Shown here in pieces: positions 24,925 to 30,605 of a stretch of 32,216 nt of DNA. The stretch is from Dawidia soli (lineage in GTDB: Bacteria; Bacteroidota; Bacteroidia; Cytophagales; Cyclobacteriaceae). Below the pieces are notes generated by a model, which made no database searches, had not been told where the DNA came from, and saw only the letters and a program-made list of their open reading frames with translations. The position numbers were made by a program, and so were the translations under genes. The stretch lies in contig NZ_JAHESC010000062.1 in NCBI RefSeq assembly GCF_018598185.1, positions 1 to 32,216 of the forward strand, written 5' to 3'. Position 1 is the stretch's first letter; each line of letters begins with the position of its first letter.

Positions 24925-25758
24925 ATGAGGCTCGGACAATTAGCGAGAAAGCTTTCAGTAAGCCCTGCAGAAGTAACGGCGCTGCTGGCCAGCAACAACA
25001 TTCAGACAGAAGAAGGTACAAACACCCGGCTGACGGACGAACAGTTGACCTGGATCCTACAGCATTATGGTAAGGAAATGTCTGCGGTAACGTTGGCGGA
25101 AGAAGCGACGAAAGAAGAAGGTACGCCGGTATCACCCGTGGATCAATCCGGAGCCGTACTGCATGACCCGGTGCCCGAAGCATCTTCGTTGCCGACCGAA
25201 CAAGCTGAAAATCAGTCAATCGCGGCTCATTCAGCAGCGCCGCTGCCAGATGCCGGAATTACCGAGGAGGCTGGGGTGATCGATGAGAATACTACGCTGA
25301 TCAAAGCGCCCAAGGTGGAATTGAGTGGATTAAAGATCCTGGGTAAGATCGAATTGCCGGAGCCGAAGAAAAAGGAAATTCCGGAAAAGCAGGAAGGAGC
25401 GGGGGAGCCAGATATCGTAAAGCGTGAGCCGCCGGTTCAAAAAGGTCGTCATCAACAGACACGAGACGATCGCGGCAACGGACGAAAACAACAGCGGACT
25501 CGGGAAGGGAATCACTCCCGAAAAAATCCGATAGGGTTGCAACGGGAACGCGAGGCCCGCGAAGCGGAAGAGAAACGACAGGAGCTGGCCCGCCAGGAGA
25601 AAGAGCGCCGTACACAATATTATCAACAGCGTGTTAAGGCGTCGGTGCCGACAAAACCGGCCCGTCTCTTTAATGAGCCGATGACCGATATGGAAAATGA
25701 GCGTAAACAGGCGCCGAAGAGCTGGTTTGGCCGGTTACTGCGGTGGTTTAAGTCATAA
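24925..25758 (+). CDS. Free-standing IF-2 N-terminal-domain-like protein
   Basis: A 277-residue soluble protein. Residues 1-50 (MRLGQLARKLSVSPAEVTAL, then LTDEQLTWILQHY) look like the small helical IF2-N domain at the start of translation initiation factor IF-2. Residues 129-150 (VELSGLKILGKIELPEPKKK) resemble the GLKVLGKIDL-type linker repeat of Bacteroidota IF-2. The remainder is a charged, Gln/Arg/Glu-rich low-complexity linker with a coiled-coil-like stretch (about 208-232), ending in an amphipathic SWFGRLLRWFK. There is no GTPase or IF-2 C-terminal domain. It is a paralogue of the IF-2 N-region rather than a truncated infB, since the frame is intact and has its own promoter element. Confidence 0.75.
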   Translation: MRLGQLARKLSVSPAEVTALLASNNIQTEEGTNTRLTDEQLTWILQHYGKEMSAVTLAEEATKEEGTPVSPVDQSGAVLHDPVPEASSLPTEQAENQSIAAHSAAPLPDAGITEEAGVIDENTTLIKAPKVELSGLKILGKIELPEPKKKEIPEKQEGAGEPDIVKREPPVQKGRHQQTRDDRGNGRKQQRTREGNHSRKNPIGLQREREAREAEEKRQELARQEKERRTQYYQQRVKASVPTKPARLFNEPMTDMENERKQAPKSWFGRLLRWFKS

Positions 25759-25821
25759 GTTGCCGGGCCGGTATAATTTTTTAGGGGAACTCTGTTAGCG
25801 ACTATTTTAAATGCCCCGCGT

Positions 25822-26058
25822 ATGACTTACGAAATCAAAAGCAATGTGATGCTGTTTGAGATGGACCGTACGGCAATCGCAGACATTGCCGTCGGTGACG
25901 TGCTCCGTGCTCAAGACCTGCCGGATGCCGAATATACCTGGACACAACACGACAGCCAGTTCCTGGAAAGTAATCCGGATGCACGTCTGTTTTTAAAGGT
26001 GCAGAAGCTTCCGGATAAACATTACAAAGGAATGGGAGTTATGATCATTTCCGAATAG
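25822..26058 (+). CDS. Hypothetical protein, 78 aa
   Basis: A short soluble protein with mixed alpha/beta character (MTYEIKSNVMLFEMDRTA, LFLKVQKLPDKHYKGMGV) and no signal peptide, cysteine or membrane segment. Not recognised. It starts 63 nt after the IF2-N-like gene on the same strand, so the two may be co-transcribed. It is convergent with the FMN-binding protein gene, 49 nt away, with no obvious terminator between. Codon use is like that of neighbouring genes. Confidence 0.6.
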   Translation: MTYEIKSNVMLFEMDRTAIADIAVGDVLRAQDLPDAEYTWTQHDSQFLESNPDARLFLKVQKLPDKHYKGMGVMIISE

Positions 26059-26107
26059 ACCCCTGAGTCGCCTGGTTGCCGGGTATATAAAGATGGGTTA
26101 ATCGCTA

Positions 26108-26614
26108 TTATACCACTATGCGGCCTTCGATCCCGTCGTCAAGCGGCCGGCCGATAATACTTCCCGCCAGGATCTTTACCAGCTGAACCATTTTATTGTG
26201 TTTGGTATCCCAATAGTGGGCTTCGAGCGGAGTAACCTTCACAACCGTCAGCTCGGGGTCCTCTTTACCTTCCGGGAACCATGCCTTGGCGATGGGTGAC
26301 CACAGCTCTTCGATCTTGGCCTGGTTGTGTGAGATCGTAGCGTGGCCATATACTGTCAGGTATTCGGAACTGGCCATATTAGTATAAAAGAGTTGTATTT
26401 CCGGGTTTTCCCGGAGCTCTGAATTCTTTTGACTTGTCTTTTGACTAAAGAACCAAAAGTTACCGCCGTCGTCCACTTGCAGTGTGCTCATGGGGCGTGT
26501 CGACAGCGGTCGTTTTTGTAAGGAGGTCGCCATGAGACAAATGGCCGCGGACTTTGTAAGTGTCTGTAGTTTTTCTACGCCCGCGGTGTCGATAAGATTT
26601 TGCGTGGAGCTCAT
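26108..26614 (-). CDS. Pyridoxamine 5'-phosphate oxidase-like FMN-binding protein (general stress protein 26 type)
   Basis: A 168-residue split-barrel flavin-binding protein. The pattern ICLMATSLQKRPLSTRPMST...DDGGNFWFFSQKTSQKNSEL...NPEIQLFYTN...YLTVYGHATIS...LWSPIAKAWFPEGKEDPELTVVKV is that of the GsiB/YdaG-like general stress FMN-binding proteins. The active-site residues of true PdxH are not evident, so vitamin B6 synthesis is unlikely; a redox or stress role is inferred. ATG at 26614. Its upstream region (26637-26761) is unusually structured. Confidence 0.87.
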   Translation of the reverse strand: MSSTQNLIDTAGVEKLQTLTKSAAICLMATSLQKRPLSTRPMSTLQVDDGGNFWFFSQKTSQKNSELRENPEIQLFYTNMASSEYLTVYGHATISHNQAKIEELWSPIAKAWFPEGKEDPELTVVKVTPLEAHYWDTKHNKMVQLVKILAGSIIGRPLDDGIEGRIVV

Positions 26615-26636
26615 AAGATGTCGTTATATAGAGTGT

Positions 26637-26761
26637 GGCACCAATACCGTGCCCGCGAATGCCGGATATACCTGCTTTTTCAGGTGTTATGTGCAAAGAA
26701 TATCGCGTATTGTGGGGTGTGAACCTCACTGACAGCGGAGCTGAATACGCGATGATTTTTT
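26637..26761. other. Multi-hairpin intergenic element, candidate small RNA or leader
   Basis: Four inverted repeats in 125 bp: ggcac/gtgcc (26637-26653), acctg/caggt (26670-26685), atcgcgtatt/aatacgcgat (26702-26711/26744-26753, perfect 10 bp) and, inside it, gtggggt/acctcac (26712-26729). The outer stem is followed by gattttttag on the plus strand, a terminator shape, yet the nearest plus-strand gene ends about 650 bp before. On the minus strand it would instead lie in the leader of the FMN-binding protein gene. Confidence 0.4.
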
Positions 26762-26845
26762 AGATTATATAATAACAAACAGTACGTTATAGTGCGTTAA
26801 AACAAAATAAGATGCTGTTTGTTTAGATAAACAGCAAACCGAGTC

Positions 26846-26995
26846 ATGGAAATTATCAATGATCTCTTGTCAAAATTTCGCTTGGCAGAACTGAGGCGTA
26901 AGCGTAAACATGTCATCTTGTTTCTGGTAACGTGTGCTATATCCACGCTCATTACGCTGTGTCTGGTGGTATTGTTGCTCTGTAATATCTTATGA
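26846..26995 (+). CDS. Small single-span membrane peptide (49 aa, possible)
   Basis: An ATG at 26846 opens 49 codons ending TGA at 26995. The product has an amphipathic head (MEIINDLLSKFRLAELRRKR) followed by an uninterrupted hydrophobic helix (VILFLVTCAISTLITLCLVV) to the end, with positive charges just before the membrane segment giving an N-in orientation. That arrangement is unlikely by chance but the ORF is short. No homologue recognised. It stands alone in a 560-bp region between the stress-protein gene and the HTH gene. Confidence 0.5.
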   Translation: MEIINDLLSKFRLAELRRKRKHVILFLVTCAISTLITLCLVVLLLCNIL

Positions 26996-27109
26996 GGTGA
27001 TGCGCGGTGAGGTTGATACCACAGCGGCAGCGAACGCTATTTCAGCGCCAGGAGGGGTAAAATTCAGGTGAGAGCACCCAAAACAACGGTAAAAGTAAAA
27101 ATATAGGGT

Positions 27110-27152
27110 AAAAAAAATCCCCGGTGGCAGGTATAAACCATCGACACCGGGG
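27110..27152 (-). terminator. Rho-independent terminator of the HTH/H1-tail gene
   Basis: On the minus strand, an 8-bp stem ccccggtg/caccgggg with an 18-nt loop runs, after one A, into eight Ts, starting 22 nt past the stop codon at 27175. Confidence 0.8.
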
Positions 27153-27174
27153 AAAATACTATTACGTATAACTA

Positions 27175-27414
27175 TTACTTTGCCTTTTTAGCTGTTTTCT
27201 TAGCAGCTTTCTTCGCCGTTTTCTTGGCAGCTTTCTTCACACGCAGCGAAATGGTGTTGTCAAAAGCGATCTTCCGCAGCGAACCAAGCGTACGGCCCAC
27301 TTTCTTGGCGATCTCGACAGAAGGAGTACCTTCTTTCACCAGCCTTTTGATGTCAGCCAATTCTTTTTTGGTAATCAGCTTACCATGGTTTTCCGGAGTT
27401 TTTTTCTTTGCCAT
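27175..27414 (-). CDS. HTH-domain protein with histone H1-like Lys/Ala-rich tail
   Basis: A 79-residue basic protein starting MAKKKTPENHGKLITK. Residues about 15-55 form a probable helix-turn-helix (ADIKRLVKEGTPSVEIAKKV, then GRTLGSLRKIAFDN), followed by a tail of repeated AKKTAKK units (about 58-79) like those of H1-type nucleoid proteins. It therefore combines a possible sequence-specific reader with a non-specific DNA-binding tail. An in-frame start at 27450 is rejected because it lies inside the dyad 27440-27461. It has its own leader dyad, promoter-like -7 element and terminator, so is monocistronic. Function in transcription or nucleoid structure is inference. Confidence 0.8.
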   Translation of the reverse strand: MAKKKTPENHGKLITKKELADIKRLVKEGTPSVEIAKKVGRTLGSLRKIAFDNTISLRVKKAAKKTAKKAAKKTAKKAK

Positions 27415-27439
27415 CTTTATAATTGTTTTTTTACTACTG

Positions 27440-27461
27440 TTTATAGGCACTTGCCTATAAA
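27440..27461 (-). promoter_or_regulatory. Perfect 22-bp dyad (operator or leader hairpin) upstream of the HTH/H1-tail gene
   Basis: tttataggca-ct-tgcctataaa is a perfect 10-bp inverted repeat with a 2-bp centre, 26-47 nt upstream of the ATG at 27414. A -7-like element tatacttg (27469-27476, minus strand; one mismatch to TAnnTTTG) lies immediately upstream, so the dyad would cover the transcription start. It is a textbook position for a repressor operator, possibly for the HTH protein itself. Confidence 0.6.
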
Positions 27462-27943
27462 TTTGTTACAAGTATACACAATATAATTTAAAATGGAACA
27501 CCGTTCGTCAGATACAGTGCATTTTTATACGATGAGTTGCCTGCATCACCACGATGGAGGTATGTATGGCGATGTAGGTATGGATACATATCACGATCGA
27601 TCATGCCTTCCCGAGGTATAGTATGCCGACGATTTATAGTAAAGCTGGTGCCATTGATAAGTGTGATAACACACGCATAATGCAGGTGTGGATCCGGTCC
27701 GGATGTACTCTTAACGTACAGTGCTTCTGCCCTCTACACGCGGTGTGGAGCATAGGCGACCGGCTGTTTAATAGCCCTTCAGACTAACTATACACGTATC
27801 TTCCCGCGGATGTAGCCGTCATCTTACGGCATGGCCAGACGGCGGCAGCGGCCCGCGGCGCCGGGGCCTAACAAGGATTTGGCGCCGGGGAAATCCGGTG
27901 CCGGGATACACGACACAAGGCGACGGCTGTGTACCGTTTATAT
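27462..27943. other. Structured non-coding interval
   Basis: No convincing gene. Short perfect or near-perfect dyads cluster here: gtgtg/cacac (27661-27674), atccg/cggat (27692-27704), ctctacac/gtgtggag (27732-27750), ggct/agcc (27762-27776). A GC-rich patch (27840-27900) repeats ggcgccgggg twice. Two tiny open frames (27493-27621 and 27623-27787) lack coding character. A small RNA is possible but not demonstrated. Confidence 0.4.
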
Positions 27944-27980
27944 AAAAAAAAGAGCAGGTGGCCGCGCCACCTGCTCTTTT
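27944..27980 (-). terminator. Strong rho-independent terminator of the secreted-protein gene
   Basis: A perfect 15-bp stem (27948-27962 / 27966-27980, core gagcaggtggc) with a 3-nt loop, flanked by T-runs on both strands, so it can act bidirectionally. It is 20 nt after the stop codon at 28000. Confidence 0.92.
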
Positions 27981-27999
27981 ATGAGAACGTTTGCTGGTC

Positions 28000-28416
28000 T
28001 TACTTCAGACCGTACAATTCGATGTGTGCCTTCTCCTCTTTACGATTGGGCAGGGTCTTATAAGTAAACTCTACCTTTTTGATATCTTCCGCGGCGTGGT
28101 CGAGGTCGATCACGCGGGTCTCAGCGCCGCTCTTCAGCTCGCTGCGCACGGAAATTTCTTCCGACGCACCGTTTTCATAGAACACCCGAACGTTTTCGAT
28201 GTTGATCGGGGCATCGGTCACTTTCAGCTTCAATGACTTGAATTTGTCGTTGCCCATGACAACGATCGATTCATTTTCCATTTTAAAGCTGGCCTTTACT
28301 TCACCGATCTTGTGCCATCCGGGCTTGGCGCTGGTGACTACGCCGGGTGATTGAGCAAAGGTAAAATTCACGAGTGCCATAAACAGCACGACCAGTATTA
28401 CTGCTGACTTTTTCAT
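28000..28416 (-). CDS. Secreted/periplasmic protein of unknown function
   Basis: A 138-residue protein with a clear Sec signal peptide (MKKSAVILVVLFMALVNFTFA, probable cleavage after residue 21 before QSP). The mature part is beta-rich with regularly spaced strands (GEVKASFKMENESIVVMG, SLKLKVTDAPINIENVRVFY, VEFTYKTLPN, AHIELYGLK), suggesting a small beta-sandwich. No lipobox cysteine, so soluble periplasmic or secreted. I do not recognise the family with confidence. It has its own terminator and lies downstream of the xseAB terminator, so is separately transcribed. Confidence 0.82.
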   Translation of the reverse strand: MKKSAVILVVLFMALVNFTFAQSPGVVTSAKPGWHKIGEVKASFKMENESIVVMGNDKFKSLKLKVTDAPINIENVRVFYENGASEEISVRSELKSGAETRVIDLDHAAEDIKKVEFTYKTLPNRKEEKAHIELYGLK

Positions 28417-28464
28417 TGTGGTGTTGTTTTGTTAAACAGTTGTTTGTTTTATGCCAACGGGGGT

Positions 28465-28498
28465 AAAAAAAGTATGCCATCCGAACAACGGATGGCAT
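28465..28498 (-). terminator. Rho-independent terminator of the xseAB operon
   Basis: A perfect 10-bp stem atgccatccg/cggatggcat with a 5-nt loop; on the minus strand it is followed by ac and seven Ts, about 77 nt after the xseB stop. Confidence 0.9.
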
Positions 28499-28575
28499 GG
28501 TCAGCCATGCTGTGGAATCCCGGGAAATGGGGATATTCGCGGGCAGGGTGTGGCTATAGTATGCCTGCCAAAGAC

Positions 28576-28785
28576 CTAGCCCTCGGTGTTTTTTTCCATG
28601 CGTGCGATGATCTTGTTGATCTCGCCTTCGGTGGCCTTGAGCCGCGTCTGGCACAAAGTAATGAGGTCGGACGCACGCTTTACTTTTTCGGCCAGTACAT
28701 CCACCGACACGGTTTCATGTTCAATCTCCTGCGCGATCTGTTCGAGCTCGCGGTAGGCTTCTTCATAGGTCATGGGTAGCTCCAT
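28576..28785 (-). CDS. xseB: Exodeoxyribonuclease VII small subunit
   Basis: A 69-residue helical protein with the XseB pattern MTYEEAYRELEQIAQEIE, VSVDVLAEKVKRASDLITLC and ATEGEINKI. XseB subunits decorate XseA to form exonuclease VII, which degrades single-stranded DNA from both ends. It follows xseA and overlaps its 3' end: by 23 nt from the ATG at 28785, or by 11 nt from the ATG at 28773 (MTYEEAY), so translation is coupled. The size is normal for the family. Confidence 0.92.
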   Translation of the reverse strand: MELPMTYEEAYRELEQIAQEIEHETVSVDVLAEKVKRASDLITLCQTRLKATEGEINKIIARMEKNTEG

Positions 28786-30202
28786 CGTGGCGTGTCTTTT
28801 CGGTTACGGTTGTCTTTAATATTGTGTCTTTCAATAGTATTTCCAGGTTGTCTCCGGGTTGTATGGCGCCAGTGTCGCCGGTCAGGCGACCCTGGTGCCG
28901 TACCAGCGCAAAGCCGCGCTGCAAGGTGCTGGCCGGCGACATGAGCTTCATAAAGGTAGTAAGATGCTGCAGGTGCCGGTGGTGGTCGCGTATATAGGTA
29001 GTGGTCACCGCGCGGAGGGTGGCGGCCAGGTGCGTCAGCGACTGGTTTTGCTGTGCTGCCATGCCCTGCGACCGGGCAGCCACCTGCGCACCCAGGCCGG
29101 CTACCGTTACACGCCGGGCGTACACTACGCGTTGCGCCTGATGAAGCGTTTGGTTCCGCAGCGCCTGTACCGCTTCCTGATGTGTGCCGAGTACCTGGTG
29201 GCTGCTATAAGAGATCTCCCGCTGCAAGCTGGTTAACGCCTGCTGTTGACGTGCGAGGAGCTGTTGCGCCCGGATAACAATGGTTTGCCGCAGATACAAC
29301 AGCGACTCTTCAAACGCCCGGTTGTGCGCAACGATGAACTCCGCCGCCTTGGTGGGCGTGCGGGTAGGCGAGTGCGCCATCAGGTCGGCGATGGAGGTAT
29401 TCCGATGATGGCCGATGCCGGTAATGATGGGGATGGGAAACTTCGCGATGGCTTGCCCCACCAGGTAATGATCGAACATCAACAGATCCGTCTGCGAGCC
29501 GCCGCCACGCGTAATAATCACCGCGTCGTATGCGATGCCCGACAGGAAAATGGTCGCGAGCGTGTCGCGTATGGACGCGGCGTTGGCTTCGCCCTGTACG
29601 CCGGTGAGGTACTCGTCGACGCGGAAGGTATACCCAAAGGCATTGTCTTCCAGTGAGTGCCGGAAGTCTTGAAGGCCTGCCGAATTCCGCGCCGAAATCA
29701 CAGCGAGGGTTTGAAGCACGGGTTTTAAGGCAAGGCGGTTATTACGGGTGATATACGTGTCGCCGGCTTGCTGGATAAAGCTGGGGTTCTCGGTCACCAG
29801 GCGTCGCAGCGTGGCCAATCGTTGCTGTTCAATTTGCCCCAGCGTAAATGCCGGGTCGATCGCATTGACCTGCAGCTGTAAACCGTACGTAGGATGGTAC
29901 TCCACGGTGACGTTTACGAGTACATGAATATTGTTTGTAAAGCGCTGCCCGGTGGTTTGCTCAAACTGTTCGATCTGTCGCGCGCCCGTTCCCCAGGCCT
30001 TCGCAGAAAACCTGGCGAGTAGATGATTGGTGTCGCGGTCCTTCTCTACCAATTCAAAATAGTGATAGTTCGAAGAGGCTTTAAAAGAATGACTGGTTAC
30101 ATCGGCCACAACCCAGAACGACGTGTTCTGAAACGTCGCGCGCAAGGTGTCGCTGATCCGCGCCGATAATGCGGAAAGCCGTATGGGTGATGCTGCCTGC
30201 AT
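28763..30202 (-). CDS. xseA: Exodeoxyribonuclease VII large subunit
   Basis: A 479-residue protein. The N-terminal OB-fold (about 1-115, FWVVADVTSHSFKASSNYHY) binds ssDNA; the catalytic domain carries VIITRGGGSQTDLLMFD (RGGGS 232-236), GIGHHRNTSIADLMAHS (262-278) and PTRTPTKAAEF (279-289); a long coiled-coil arm (about 300-430) binds XseB; the C-terminus has the RGFALVRHQG segment. The GHHRN in place of the proteobacterial GHETD is, to my knowledge, a Bacteroidota-type variation. With xseB it forms the ssDNA exonuclease used in repair and in trimming recombination intermediates. Confidence 0.93.
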   Translation of the reverse strand: MQAASPIRLSALSARISDTLRATFQNTSFWVVADVTSHSFKASSNYHYFELVEKDRDTNHLLARFSAKAWGTGARQIEQFEQTTGQRFTNNIHVLVNVTVEYHPTYGLQLQVNAIDPAFTLGQIEQQRLATLRRLVTENPSFIQQAGDTYITRNNRLALKPVLQTLAVISARNSAGLQDFRHSLEDNAFGYTFRVDEYLTGVQGEANAASIRDTLATIFLSGIAYDAVIITRGGGSQTDLLMFDHYLVGQAIAKFPIPIITGIGHHRNTSIADLMAHSPTRTPTKAAEFIVAHNRAFEESLLYLRQTIVIRAQQLLARQQQALTSLQREISYSSHQVLGTHQEAVQALRNQTLHQAQRVVYARRVTVAGLGAQVAARSQGMAAQQNQSLTHLAATLRAVTTTYIRDHHRHLQHLTTFMKLMSPASTLQRGFALVRHQGRLTGDTGAIQPGDNLEILLKDTILKTTVTEKTRHDGATHDL

Positions 30203-30605
30203 AAAGACAAAAATATGACTTGCGCGACAGTGTGCGTAGGCTACCGCGCGCCATAAAGCGCATTTTTTATTCCCAAAATAAGTTCACAATTCCGTAGATG
30301 GGAAATCTGTTGAAATCAAGACGAGCTCGCGAAGCGCCGGACGCCTAAAAAAACCTAGCCGATGGATTGTAGTGAATCCGCACAAACCCTATTTAAAGTG
30401 CTGGAAAAGTGTTTTAAAGAACCATTTAAAATAGGTAGACCTACGTATTGTCTTTTTTTTGGCAAATGTTATACTTTTTGTGCCGGATACCTTACACAGC
30501 GGCATATCCGGAAAGATAATTGTGTAATATTGAGGAACCCTCTTTACGACATTTCCACTCTCTTCCCCTGAAATGCGCGTGTAAGAGGCTCACGATCCCA
30601 TCACC
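30203..30605. other. Non-coding interval upstream of the beta-helix protein
   Basis: No gene recognised. AT-rich stretch 30380-30480 with three tttaaa boxes and an imperfect inverted repeat cctatttaaa/tttaaaatagg (30388-30397/30425-30435), plus taggt-ag-accta (30432-30443). Probably the promoter region of the gene starting at 30606 (and, on the other strand, of xseA). Confidence 0.45.

Noticed and set aside
27493-27787. Two tiny consecutive frames (42 and 54 codons) upstream of the HTH gene
   Set aside because: Composition is irregular (His, Met, Cys and Trp scattered) and the DNA is rich in short dyads, more like a structured non-coding region.
30362-30571. 69-codon frame with five cysteines upstream of the beta-helix protein
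   Set aside because: AT-rich regulatory-looking DNA with direct and inverted tttaaa repeats; no start context and an irregular product.
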